Shown: piece after piece, positions 42,516 through 50,873 of the stretch | Layout of the letters: each line of letters begins with the position of its first letter | Position numbering within the stretch: the first letter of the stretch is position 1 | DNA from: VRUE01 sp963701265 | GTDB taxonomy: Bacteria; Actinomycetota; Thermoleophilia; Solirubrobacterales; 70-9 | Assembly: GCA_963701265.1 (NCBI GenBank) | Contig: OY969581.1 | Span: 310,001-374,000, forward strand | Reading direction: 5' to 3' | Length of the DNA stretch: 64,000 nt | Notes under the pieces: generated by a model | The model's input: the letters and a program-made list of their open reading frames with translations, nothing else | Database searches by the model: none | Told to the model about the DNA's origin: nothing | Position numbers and translations under genes: made by a program

Positions 42516-42533
42516 TTTGCCCGAACGGGAAAA
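42516..42533. promoter_or_regulatory. HipB operator 3, overlapping the hipB start
   Basis: CCCG-AA-CGGG with flanking T and A runs; the last A (42533) is the first base of the hipB ATG. Binding here would block transcription start or initiation, consistent with autorepression. Confidence 0.8.
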
Positions 42534-42751
42534 TGGATCGGACCTTGATCGACAGCTATGAGGCGCTCGGGTCGCTGGTCAGAGCACGACGGAATGAGCT
42601 CAGGCTCAACCAGACTGAGCTGGCCGAGGTGGCCGGGACGACGCTGCGTTTCATCAGCGAACTGGAGCGGGGCAAGCGGACCGCTCAGCTCGACGGGGTT
42701 TTCCGCGTGCTCGCCGCTCTTGGCATCGACCTTGAAGCGCGGACGCAGTGA
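42533..42751 (+). CDS. hipB: HipB-type antitoxin, HTH repressor
   Basis: 72-residue Xre-family HTH protein that should neutralise HipA and repress its own operon. ATG 42533 gives MDRTLIDSYEALGSLVRARR, then the HTH NELRLNQTELAEVAGTTLRF and ISELERGKRTAQLDGVFRVL. An in-frame earlier start at 42494 would place operator 3 inside the coding sequence and adds non-conserved residues. The stop overlaps the hipA GTG by 4 bp. Three identical-type palindromes upstream support autoregulation. Confidence 0.9.
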   Translation: MDRTLIDSYEALGSLVRARRNELRLNQTELAEVAGTTLRFISELERGKRTAQLDGVFRVLAALGIDLEARTQ

Positions 42752-44016
42752 GCGACGCGCTCGACGTCTACCTGCATGGTCAGCGGGCGGGCAGGCTGGA
42801 GCGCAAATCGCAGGCGCGCTTGAGCTTTGCCTACGCCGATAAGTGGGTTGAGGGGAAAAGCGCGCCGATATCGCTGAGCCTGCCGCTGCGCGAGGGGGTC
42901 TATGGCCACGACGAATGCGCGCCCTTCTTCGAGGGCCTGCTGCCGGAGGGCGATTTCCTCAAAGCGATCTCCCGCACTCTGCACGTCTCTGCGCGCAACT
43001 CCTTCCAGCTGCTCGCCGAGCTCGGCGGCGAGTGCGCCGGGGCGATCTCGGTCGGCCCAGTCGGTGGTCCGGTGCCCGGGCAGGCGGAGCACCCGCCGCG
43101 CTGGCTCAGCGAAGGCGAGCTGGCCGAGTTGCTCACCGACCTTCCCGACCGGCCCCTGCTCGGCAGCATCGACGAGGAGGCCGGGTTCCGAATCTCCTTG
43201 GCCGGCGCCCAGGACAAGGTTGGAGTCCTCTTCGACGGAGAGCGGATCGGGCTCAGCCAGGGCTACCCGCCAAGCACCCACATCGTCAAGGCGCCGATCC
43301 CCGGCGTCGACGATCCCATCGCCAACGAGGCCTTCTGCATGGAGCTCGCCGCCATCGCCGACCTCGACGTCGCCCGCGCCGAGCCACGCATCGCCGACGG
43401 CCACGAGTACCTGCTCGTCCAGCGCTACGACCGCGACAAGGGCGCCGAGCCGGACGGTCGCCTCCACCAAGAGGACCTCTGCCAGGCGCTTGGGCTGGTG
43501 CCCGCGGTCAAGTACGAAAACGAGGGTGGCCCGAACGTCGCCGACTGCGCGCAGCTGATCCACCGCCACTCCGCTGCCCCCGCGCGCGACATCATCGCCT
43601 TCCTCGACGCGCTGGTCTTCAACTTCCTGATCGGTAACAACGACGCCCACTCGAAGAACTACTCGCTGCTGCTCGACGGGCCCGGCGCGATCCGCATCGC
43701 GCCGCTGTACGACCTGCTCTCGATCGCAGTGATCAATGGGGCGAGCCGCAGGCTGGCGATGAAGTACGGCGGCGAGAAGCGCCCCAGCTATTTGCGCCGT
43801 CGGCACCTGCACCGCTTGGCAGGTGAACTCGAGGTCCGCCCGTCGCTGGTCGAGCGGCGAGCGCTGGAGATGATCGACCGAATCCACTCCTCCATCGATG
43901 AGGCGCACCGCGCTCTGCCGGTCAAGTTCCAGGATCGGTCCATCCTCGAACAGGTCGCCCGGGTCATCACCGATCGCTCGCTGCGCTTGCGAAAAGCGAT
44001 TTCCGAACCGGAGTGA
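42748..44016 (+). CDS. hipA: HipA-family serine/threonine kinase toxin
   Basis: E. coli HipA phosphorylates glutamyl-tRNA synthetase and induces persistence. The 422-residue product keeps the whole set: N-terminal subdomain with FFEGLLPEG, the Gly-rich loop with autophosphorylation serine at position 150 (RISLAGAQDK), ATP-contact Lys in HIVKAPI, catalytic GNNDAHSKN (Asp299, His301, Lys303, Asn304) and the DFG-equivalent Asp322 (PLYDLLS). No inactivating change is visible. GTG 42748 overlaps the hipB stop. Confidence 0.93.
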   Translation: MSDALDVYLHGQRAGRLERKSQARLSFAYADKWVEGKSAPISLSLPLREGVYGHDECAPFFEGLLPEGDFLKAISRTLHVSARNSFQLLAELGGECAGAISVGPVGGPVPGQAEHPPRWLSEGELAELLTDLPDRPLLGSIDEEAGFRISLAGAQDKVGVLFDGERIGLSQGYPPSTHIVKAPIPGVDDPIANEAFCMELAAIADLDVARAEPRIADGHEYLLVQRYDRDKGAEPDGRLHQEDLCQALGLVPAVKYENEGGPNVADCAQLIHRHSAAPARDIIAFLDALVFNFLIGNNDAHSKNYSLLLDGPGAIRIAPLYDLLSIAVINGASRRLAMKYGGEKRPSYLRRRHLHRLAGELEVRPSLVERRALEMIDRIHSSIDEAHRALPVKFQDRSILEQVARVITDRSLRLRKAISEPE

Positions 44017-44054
44017 GCAGCCAAAGAGTTACTTGACCTGGGAGCGATTCCATA

Positions 44055-44068
44055 CGAACATACGTTCG
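44055..44068. promoter_or_regulatory. LexA (SOS) box at the imuB promoter
   Basis: CGAAC-ATAC-GTTCG matches the actinobacterial/Gram-positive LexA consensus CGAAC-N4-GTTCG. TTGACC at 44033-44038 and GAACAT (44056-44061, 17-bp spacer) make a promoter overlapped by the box. The ATG is 1 bp beyond the box and lacks a Shine-Dalgarno, suggesting a leaderless SOS-induced transcript. Confidence 0.88.
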
Positions 44069-44069
44069 C

Positions 44070-45083
44070 ATGGAGGTTGCCTGCGTCCTAATCCCTGAGC
44101 CCGCGCTCGCCGACCCGGTTGAGGCCGGTGAGATGACCGAGGGATTGCTGCGCCGACTTGAGAGGATCGGCGCCGCGGTCGAGTCGGAGCGGGCCGGGGA
44201 GGCGTTCTTCGCCCTCGATGGGTTGCGTGGGATCCATGGGGGCGAGAGCGCCGGGGTGCTGGCAGCGGCGCGGCGAACGGCGGAGATCGAGGTGCGGATC
44301 GGGGTTGCGCCCACCCGCTTCGCCGCCCACGCCGCCGCGCAGCGGGAGGCGATCGTCCCGCCGTCGGCCGCGGGCGACTTCCTGGCAGCGCTCCCCGTCT
44401 CGACGCTTGCCGGCAGGCTTGTGCTGCCGCCGCGCGAGGCGGGGAGCCTGATCGAGACGATGCGGCGGCTGGGGATCGAGGCGCTGGGCGACCTTGCGGC
44501 GCTCTCCCCGGCCAGCATCGCCGATCGCTTTGGCCCGGCCGGGTTAGCGGCGCTGCACCTCGCCCGCGGCGAAGAGGCGCCGCTGCGACCGCGCCGGCCG
44601 CACGAGGAGCTGGCCGAGCAGGTCGAGCTGCCCGAAGGGGCCGCCGGTGGCCAGCTCGAGCACGCCCTGAAGCTGCTCGTCGCCCGGCTGCTCGCGGCGC
44701 CGCAACGCAAGGGGAGAACGGTGCTGGGGCTGCGCCTCGGCGCCGTGCTGAGCGGCGGCGGCAGCTGGAGCGTCGATCAGGGACTGGGGCGGCCGACCGC
44801 CTCGGCGCGGACCCTCGGCGCGGTGCTGATGCCGCGGCTGGAGACGCTGCCGGGGCCGGTCGCCGCCCTGCGCCTACGGGCGCTCGGCCTCGGCCCGCCG
44901 GTCGGCGACCAGCTCGAGCTCTCGCTGCGCGGCTCCGAGCACCGGCGCCGCCGCCTCGGCGAGGCGATCCGCGAGGTCCGCGCCGCCCAGGGGGGCGACT
45001 CGCTGCTGACGATCGTGCCGCTCGACTCCGCCTCGCGCTTCCCCGAGCGCTGGGCGATGCTGACCCCGAGCCCGGACCGATGA
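44070..45083 (+). CDS. imuB: ImuB-like Y-family polymerase-related protein, short form
   Basis: ImuB links the beta clamp to the mutagenic polymerase DnaE2 during SOS repair and is not itself a polymerase. The 337-residue product opens MEVACVLIPEPALADPVEAG and keeps the fingers/thumb-like parts (LDGLRGIHGGESAGVLAAAR; IGVAPTRFAAHAAA; LRRLGIEALGDLAALSPASI-type HhH). It lacks the N-terminal acidic catalytic residues and is much shorter than the roughly 500-residue canonical form. A LexA box directly precedes it. The stop overlaps the DUF6504 start. Confidence 0.82.
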   Translation: MEVACVLIPEPALADPVEAGEMTEGLLRRLERIGAAVESERAGEAFFALDGLRGIHGGESAGVLAAARRTAEIEVRIGVAPTRFAAHAAAQREAIVPPSAAGDFLAALPVSTLAGRLVLPPREAGSLIETMRRLGIEALGDLAALSPASIADRFGPAGLAALHLARGEEAPLRPRRPHEELAEQVELPEGAAGGQLEHALKLLVARLLAAPQRKGRTVLGLRLGAVLSGGGSWSVDQGLGRPTASARTLGAVLMPRLETLPGPVAALRLRALGLGPPVGDQLELSLRGSEHRRRRLGEAIREVRAAQGGDSLLTIVPLDSASRFPERWAMLTPSPDR

Positions 45084-45328
45084 CCCCCGGCTTGCGGCGG
45101 CTGTACGTGCCGCGGCCGGCGAGGGTCGAGGCCAATTCGGCGGGGAAGCCGCTCGCGGTCGACGGGATCGCGGTCGAGTCGGTGCGGGAGGAGTGGGTGG
45201 TTGAGGATCGCTGGTGGACGCCGCACCCGCTTGGGCGCCACTACTTCGAGCTGCTGCTGACCGATGGGCGCAACACGGTCGTCTTTCGCAGCATCGTCAG
45301 TAAGCGCTGGTACTGGCAGCGAGGCTGA
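45080..45328 (+). CDS. DUF6504 family protein
   Basis: 82 residues, coupled to imuB by ATGA. The sequence has VEANSAGKPLAVDG, VREEWVVEDRWWTPHPLGRH and a closing RSIVSKRWYWQRG, matching the short DUF6504 proteins I know as imuB neighbours in actinobacteria. Its Trp-rich, basic character and position suggest an accessory role in the ImuB-DnaE2 mutasome (inference). Confidence 0.8.
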   Translation: MTPGLRRLYVPRPARVEANSAGKPLAVDGIAVESVREEWVVEDRWWTPHPLGRHYFELLLTDGRNTVVFRSIVSKRWYWQRG

Positions 45329-45357
45329 TGACGGTGGCAGCGGCGCAGCCTGTGCTT

Positions 45358-46638
45358 TCAGGGACCAAGGAGCGCGGCGGGAACGACGGCAATCCCATCC
45401 GGCCGCCTGTAGGCCTCAGGGCCGGTAGTGACGATCACGGCGTCGAGCAGCTCGTCGCCGATCCGCTGGGCGAGCCAGCGCAGATGGCGTGTCTCGTTAT
45501 CGCCGACGTCGCGCGCGAGCTTGACCTCGATCGCGACGATGCGACCGTCGGCACGCTCCGCGATCAGGTCGACCTCCCGCTCTCCACTGGCTGTGCGCAG
45601 GTGCTTGACCGTGGCCTCTGCCGCCTGGGCATAGGTGCGGGCCGAAAGCGTCACGAGCGACTCGAAAAGAGCACCAAGGAGGGTTCCGTCACGGGGGATC
45701 GGCGGGCCGGCGGTCCGGTCTTCGAGCAGGGCGTCCGCATCGACGCCGAGCAGCCTGGCGGCGAGCGCCGGGTCCGCGAGTTGGTGCTTGGGCGGCGAGG
45801 AAAGGCGGGAGAGCCGGTTTCGGGAAGGCGACCACGCTTCCACGGGATCGAGAATCCACAGTCGTTCCAGGACGTCGCGGTAGGGAATCGTCGTCGACTT
45901 CGCCGGCTTGTCTCCATGACCGGCGGTGGCGGCGTCGCGAATCCTCTCGAACGAGGTTGCCGTCGAGGAGGCTGCCGCATAGGCGGTCAGCCAGCGACGC
46001 AGTGTTGCCGGACTACGGACGCGGTGGCCCAGCTCCTCGAAGTCACGATCGACGATTCGGCTCAGGTAGCCGTCCAGCTGTCCGCGAAGGGCGCGGCCGG
46101 AAAGAGACCGCAGGCCGGGAAAGCCAGAGGCGACTATCTCGTTCACGTAGTCCTCCAGCCCGCTGGCGCATGCTCCGGAGACCTTGGGCCGCCCTCCCTT
46201 CAGAAGCTTCGAGAGGGAGACGGTGGGTGTGGCGAGGCCGCGCTCGGCCAGGGCCAGGGGGCGCATGCGGAGACTGAGGATGCGGCCGGCGCCGGAGTGC
46301 GATCCGCCTTTGATCGGGCGCGAGGAGCCGGTCAAGAGAAAGCTGCCGGGCGAGGCGCCGGCATCGACCGCGCGCCGCACGAGATCCCAGGCCTCCGGTA
46401 CGTGCTGCCACTCATCGATGAGGACGGATGGCGCGCCCTCGAGCAGCCGAGCGGGGTCTGCCAGCGCAAGGCTCCGCTGCCCCGGATCGTCGAGCTCACG
46501 AACGCTGCTTGCCCTCTGTCCGGCGGTCGCGGTCTTGCCAACCCCCTTTGCACCCTCCAAGGCGAGGGCGGGGATCGAGCGGATCAGCTCGTCCAGCTCC
46601 ACATCCACGACACGTTCTCGGTAGCGACCTTTTCCCAT
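45358..46638 (-). CDS. AAA_14/DUF4143-type ATPase
   Basis: 426 residues on the opposite strand between DUF6504 and dnaE2. Walker A GAKGVGKT (about residues 28-35), Walker B VLIDEWQHVP, the LLTGSSRP sensor and the DUF4143 C-terminus with REVDLIAERADGRIVAIEVK, a D...E.K pattern like a PD-(D/E)XK core. In its upstream region CTACCATTCTG (46649) and CTACTATTTTG (46672) repeat 23 bp apart. Its placement breaks the usual imuB-DUF6504-dnaE2 arrangement. Confidence 0.85.
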   Translation of the reverse strand: MGKGRYRERVVDVELDELIRSIPALALEGAKGVGKTATAGQRASSVRELDDPGQRSLALADPARLLEGAPSVLIDEWQHVPEAWDLVRRAVDAGASPGSFLLTGSSRPIKGGSHSGAGRILSLRMRPLALAERGLATPTVSLSKLLKGGRPKVSGACASGLEDYVNEIVASGFPGLRSLSGRALRGQLDGYLSRIVDRDFEELGHRVRSPATLRRWLTAYAAASSTATSFERIRDAATAGHGDKPAKSTTIPYRDVLERLWILDPVEAWSPSRNRLSRLSSPPKHQLADPALAARLLGVDADALLEDRTAGPPIPRDGTLLGALFESLVTLSARTYAQAAEATVKHLRTASGEREVDLIAERADGRIVAIEVKLARDVGDNETRHLRWLAQRIGDELLDAVIVTTGPEAYRRPDGIAVVPAALLGP

Positions 46639-46733
46639 GCTGATAACACTACCATTCTGCGCCGCCTAAAGCTACTATTTTGTAGAGACTTGCAATACCG
46701 TTATGCGTGCCTCCCAGGGGGATTTCGCTCACG

Positions 46734-49700
46734 ATGAGGGGATCGAAGGGATACGTTGAGCTGCACGCCCACTCGGCCTTCTCCTTCCTCGACGGGGCCT
46801 CGACCCCGGCCGAGCTGGCGGGGGCCGCGGCGGAGCTGGGCTACTCGGCGATGGCCCTGACCGATCACGATGGGATTTGGGGATCGATGGAGCTTGTCGA
46901 CGCCTGCGCGGGGCTCCCGGTCCGGCCGATAACCGGCGCCGAGATCACGGTGGGGAGCGCTCACCTCACCCTTCTCGCCGAAGACACGACCGGCTACCGC
47001 AACCTCTGCCGCCTGCTCACCGCCGCCCACTCCCACACGCGCGACGGTGCGCAGCGGAGCGCTGGGCAGCCGTCGGTGACCATCGAGCAGGTCGAGGAGC
47101 ACGCCGAGGGGCTGGTCTGCCTCTCTGGGTGTGCGGGCGCGGGGATGCTCGTCGCCGCCTGGGATCAGGGTGACGCCGCCGGAGGAGCGGCGGCTGCCCG
47201 TGGGCTGCTCGGGGCCTTCGGCCGCGACCGCTTCCGGATCGAGCTGCAGCGGCCCTTCTGGCGGCGCGACCGCAGCCGCAATCGCTGGCTCGCCGGGCTC
47301 GCCGAGCGGCTGGGGGTCGCCACCGTCGCCACCGGCAACGTCCACTCGCACGCCAAGCACCGCGCCCAGCTGCAGGACGCCCTCGTCTCGATCCGGCAGG
47401 GGATGACGCTGGAGGAGTCGGAGTCGCTGCGACGGGGGAACTCGAGCTCGGCGCTGTCCTCGCCGCAGGCGATGGCGACGCGCTTCGCCGAGCACCCCGA
47501 CGCCGTCGCCGAGACCCTGCGGGTTGCCGAGCGGCTCGAGTTCGACCTCAGCCGCGAGCTCGGCTACCGCTACCCGCGCGAAGAGGAGCTGGGGGTTGAC
47601 CGCAAACTGGCCGAGCTCTGCCGGGTGCTGCTTGCCGAGCGCTACGAGGGCTCCCCCCACCGGCTGGTCGCGGAAAGCAAGCTGGAGGAAGAGCTGAAGA
47701 CGATCCGCGCCCTCGGCCTCTCCGGCTTCTTCCTCCTCCACCACGACCTGCTCGTGCTCGCCCGCGAGGTCGCCGCGGAGGTGCGCGGCCGCGGCTCGGC
47801 CCGCTCGATCCTGCCGCCCGGCCGCGGCCGCGGCTCCAGCGTCAGCTCGATCGTCTGCTTCCTCACCGGCCTCTCCCACATCGATCCCGTCGCCAACGAC
47901 CTCAACTCCAGCCGCTTCCTCAACGAGGAGGTCGGCAAGCAGGAGGTGGCGACGATGCCCGACATCGACCTCGACTTCCCCCGCGACATCCGCGAGGTGC
48001 TGATTCCGCGGGTGCACGAGCGCTACGGGGCCGAGCACTCGGCCCTGGTCGCCGCCTTCCCCACCTACCGCCCGCGCGGCGCCGTGCGCGACCTCGGCAA
48101 GGCGCTGGGGCTGCCGCAGAAGGAGATCGACAAGGTGGCGGGGATGGTCGGCTTCCACGAGCGCAAGGGGGACATCGAGAAGGACGTCGTCGCCGCGATC
48201 GGGCGGGAGCGGGCGGCAACGCCGCGCTGGCAGAAGCTGCTCGAGCTCTGCCCGGAGGCGATGGGCCTGCCCCGCCACGTCTCCCAGCACCCGGGCGGGA
48301 TGGTGATCTCGACCCGGCCGCTGATCGACGTCTGCCCAGTCGTGCCAGCGGCGATGGAGGGGCGCCAGATCGTCCAGTGGGACAAGGACTCATGCAACGA
48401 CGCCGGTTTCCTCAAGATCGACCTGCTCGGCCTCGGGATGCTCTCCGCGGTCGAGCGCTGCGTCGAGGAAGTGGGGGAGACGCGGGGGGAGTCGCTCGAC
48501 CTCTCTCGCATCCCCTTCGACGACCCGGCGACCTACCGCTCGATCCAGGCCGCCGAGACGACCGGCGTCTTCCAGATCGAGAGCCGTGCCCAGATGTCGA
48601 TGCTGCCGCGCACCCGGCCGGAAAACCTCGACGACCTCACCGTGCAGGTGGCGCTGGTCCGCCCCGGGCCGATCCAGGGCGGCGCCGTCCACCCATATAT
48701 AGAGCGACTGAAGCGCCGCCGCGAGGATCCCGAGAGCTTCGAGATCCCCTACGAGCACCCGCTGCTGAAAGACGCCCTCGAGTACACCCTGGGCACGATC
48801 GTCTTCCAGGAGCAGGTGATCGAAGTGGCGATTGCGCTGGCCGGCTTCAGCGCCGCCCAGGCCGACTCGCTGCGGCGAGCGATGAGCCGCAAGCGCTCCG
48901 AGGCGGCGATCCGCAAGCACCACGAGGACTTCATCGCCGGCGCCGTCGAGGTCAACAAAGTGCCCCAGGAGGTGGCGGAGAAGGTCTGGGGCCAGATCCA
49001 GGGCTTCTCCGGCTTCGGCTTCCCCAAGGCGCACTCGGCCGCCTTCGGCCTGCTCGCCTACCAGTCGGCCTGGCTGCGGGTCCACCGCCCGCAGGAGTTC
49101 CTCTGCGCCCTGCTCAACGAGCAGCCGATGGGCTTCTACCCGCCCGACGCGCTGGTCCACGAGGCACAGCGGCGGGGAGTGAGCCTGGCCGGGCCCGACG
49201 CCAACCGCAGCCGCGTGCTCTGCCACGTCGAGCGGATCGAAGGAGAGCTGACGGTGCGGATCGGCCTCGGCTACGTCAAGGGCGTGCGCGGAGAGGAGAT
49301 GCAGAGCCTGGTCGCCGGCCGCGAGCGCAGCGGCGACTACGCCGGGATCGCCGACCTCGCCTCGCGCTCGGGGGCGGGCCGCGACGGCCTCGAGCGCCTC
49401 GCCTGGGCCGGTGCCCTCGACGACCTGGTCGGCGAGGAAGGCGCCTGGATCCCGGTCGCCGGCAGCGGCAGGAGGGAGGCGCTGTGGGAAGCGGGTGGCG
49501 CCGGCACCGGGGTTCGCCACGGCTCCGACGTGCAGATGGCGCTGCCGCTGGAACCGCCGCGGGCACCCGAGCTGGAGCCGCTCGACGAGTGGCAGCGGGT
49601 GATCGCCGACTACCGCTCGATCGGGGTCACCCTCGACGAGCACCCGATGGGGCTGATGCGCGAGGACCTCGAGGCCGAGATCCTCAGCAGCGCCGGTCTG

Positions 49701-50132
49701 GAGCGGGCCGAGAACGGCGACCCGGTCGAGGTGGCCGGCATGGTCGTCGCCCGCCAGCGCCCCGGGACCGCCAACGGCATCGTCTTCATGCTGCTCGAGG
49801 ACGAGCTGGGCACCGTCAACTTGGTCGTGCCGCCGCCCATCTACGAGCGCTGCCGCGCCGCCGTCCGCGCCGCGCCCCTGGTGCGCGCGCGGGGCAGGCT
49901 CGAGCGCTACGAAGGCGTCACCAACGTCGTTGTTTCGGAAGTGGTCGAGCTGAGCATCCCGAAGGCTTCGGCCCGGCGCGGGCGTGACGGCGAAGCGACA
50001 AAGGGTCAGCGCCTCGTGACCTCGCCCATGCCGTCCCGTCAACGCGGCGCCCCTCATCGCCAGATGCGCGAGCGCGCTGTTGCTGAGCTACGCGCTGTGG
50101 CTCCCGGCGCCCACAGCTGGGGACGCCGGTGA
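46734..50132 (+). CDS. dnaE2: Error-prone DNA polymerase III alpha subunit
   Basis: SOS translesion polymerase. From ATG 46734 (after GGGGGA) the product has 1,132 residues: PHP domain (YVELHAHSAFSFLDGAS), polymerase core with catalytic PDIDLDFPRD and GRGSSVSSIVCFLTG, fingers (VALVRPGPIQGGAVHPYIER), tandem HhH and a C-terminal OB fold (VEVAGMVVARQRPGTANGIV). Length fits DnaE2 rather than DnaE1. No LexA box is visible in its own upstream region. The last 45 bp overlap the convergent HxlR gene. GTG 46707 is an alternative start. Confidence 0.92.
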   Translation: MRGSKGYVELHAHSAFSFLDGASTPAELAGAAAELGYSAMALTDHDGIWGSMELVDACAGLPVRPITGAEITVGSAHLTLLAEDTTGYRNLCRLLTAAHSHTRDGAQRSAGQPSVTIEQVEEHAEGLVCLSGCAGAGMLVAAWDQGDAAGGAAAARGLLGAFGRDRFRIELQRPFWRRDRSRNRWLAGLAERLGVATVATGNVHSHAKHRAQLQDALVSIRQGMTLEESESLRRGNSSSALSSPQAMATRFAEHPDAVAETLRVAERLEFDLSRELGYRYPREEELGVDRKLAELCRVLLAERYEGSPHRLVAESKLEEELKTIRALGLSGFFLLHHDLLVLAREVAAEVRGRGSARSILPPGRGRGSSVSSIVCFLTGLSHIDPVANDLNSSRFLNEEVGKQEVATMPDIDLDFPRDIREVLIPRVHERYGAEHSALVAAFPTYRPRGAVRDLGKALGLPQKEIDKVAGMVGFHERKGDIEKDVVAAIGRERAATPRWQKLLELCPEAMGLPRHVSQHPGGMVISTRPLIDVCPVVPAAMEGRQIVQWDKDSCNDAGFLKIDLLGLGMLSAVERCVEEVGETRGESLDLSRIPFDDPATYRSIQAAETTGVFQIESRAQMSMLPRTRPENLDDLTVQVALVRPGPIQGGAVHPYIERLKRRREDPESFEIPYEHPLLKDALEYTLGTIVFQEQVIEVAIALAGFSAAQADSLRRAMSRKRSEAAIRKHHEDFIAGAVEVNKVPQEVAEKVWGQIQGFSGFGFPKAHSAAFGLLAYQSAWLRVHRPQEFLCALLNEQPMGFYPPDALVHEAQRRGVSLAGPDANRSRVLCHVERIEGELTVRIGLGYVKGVRGEEMQSLVAGRERSGDYAGIADLASRSGAGRDGLERLAWAGALDDLVGEEGAWIPVAGSGRREALWEAGGAGTGVRHGSDVQMALPLEPPRAPELEPLDEWQRVIADYRSIGVTLDEHPMGLMREDLEAEILSSAGLERAENGDPVEVAGMVVARQRPGTANGIVFMLLEDELGTVNLVVPPPIYERCRAAVRAAPLVRARGRLERYEGVTNVVVSEVVELSIPKASARRGRDGEATKGQRLVTSPMPSRQRGAPHRQMRERAVAELRAVAPGAHSWGRR

Positions 50133-50795
50133 ACATTGGCACGGCTCCGGCATCGGGAAGAGGCGCAAGAAGCGCTTGGCGGCCTGCTTGGAGCCTTCGA
50201 TCTGGGCGACGCCCGAAGCGATGGCCTCGTCGAGGGCGAGCTGGCCGCCGAGGACGGCACCGAAGGTGGGAGCGTCGACGACCGCGATCTTGGCGGCTGG
50301 GTCCGCGGCGCTACCGCGGCCGAGGTTGACTTCCCCGCTCGCGATCTCAACGTGAAAGGCCTCTTCGCCGATTCGCAGCTCATAGGCGGCGTCCAACTCC
50401 CCGGCGACCTCCGGGTCGAAGAGCGAACGCAAGGCGAGGACGATCGAGTCGGGGCCGATCTCCTGCGAGTCGGGCGAGATCGGCGAGCGGGCGCCCCAGG
50501 CGCCGAGCTTGGTCACGACCGGCTCCAGCTCACGCCCCCACTCGGTCAGCTCGTAGACCGTGGACGCCGCCGGCGGCGGCAATTTGCGACGCTGTATGAC
50601 GCCGCCCTGCTCGAGGTCGCGTAGGCGCTCGGAAAGGATGTTCGAGCTAGCGTGGGGCAGGCCGGCACGCAGGTCCGTGAAGCGCTTCGGACCGAGCAGC
50701 AGTTCGCGGACCACCAGCAGGGCCCAACGCTCGCCGACTACGTCGAGGGCGTAGGCGAAACGACAAGCCTCTCCGTATGAGCGCTTGGTAACCAT
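50088..50795 (-). CDS. HxlR-family regulator with C-terminal SCP2-like domain
   Basis: 235 residues. The HxlR winged helix covers residues 5-100: RFAYALDVVGERWALLVVRE, GPKRFTDLRAGL, SNILSERLRDLEQGGVI, YELTEWGRELEPV. The C-terminal half (about residues 120-215) resembles a sterol-carrier/SCP2-like ligand fold. It is divergent from the MFS exporter, with a 13-bp palindrome between them, so it probably represses the exporter and itself. The 3' end overlaps dnaE2. Confidence 0.88.
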   Translation of the reverse strand: MVTKRSYGEACRFAYALDVVGERWALLVVRELLLGPKRFTDLRAGLPHASSNILSERLRDLEQGGVIQRRKLPPPAASTVYELTEWGRELEPVVTKLGAWGARSPISPDSQEIGPDSIVLALRSLFDPEVAGELDAAYELRIGEEAFHVEIASGEVNLGRGSAADPAAKIAVVDAPTFGAVLGGQLALDEAIASGVAQIEGSKQAAKRFLRLFPMPEPCQCSPASPAVGAGSHSA

Positions 50796-50831
50796 GCAGA
50801 TAAGTTTACAACGATGAAATGCGGATATGCA

Positions 50832-50844
50832 ACAACGTAGTTGT
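50832..50844. promoter_or_regulatory. Palindrome between HxlR and MFS genes
   Basis: ACAAC-GTA-GTTGT, a perfect inverted repeat in the 78-bp divergent gap; a further ACAACG half-site lies near 50811. A likely HxlR operator. Confidence 0.6.
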
Positions 50845-50873
50845 CTTTTTGAACTCTTGCTAAGGTGGTCGAC

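Noticed and set aside
46639..46733. A LexA box upstream of dnaE2
   Set aside because: No CGAAC-N4-GTTCG or close variant is present; the repeats seen there are of a different type.
46701..50057. Long minus-strand open frames opposite dnaE2
   Set aside because: Antisense shadows of a high-GC gene; the plus strand encodes every DnaE2 motif without a break.
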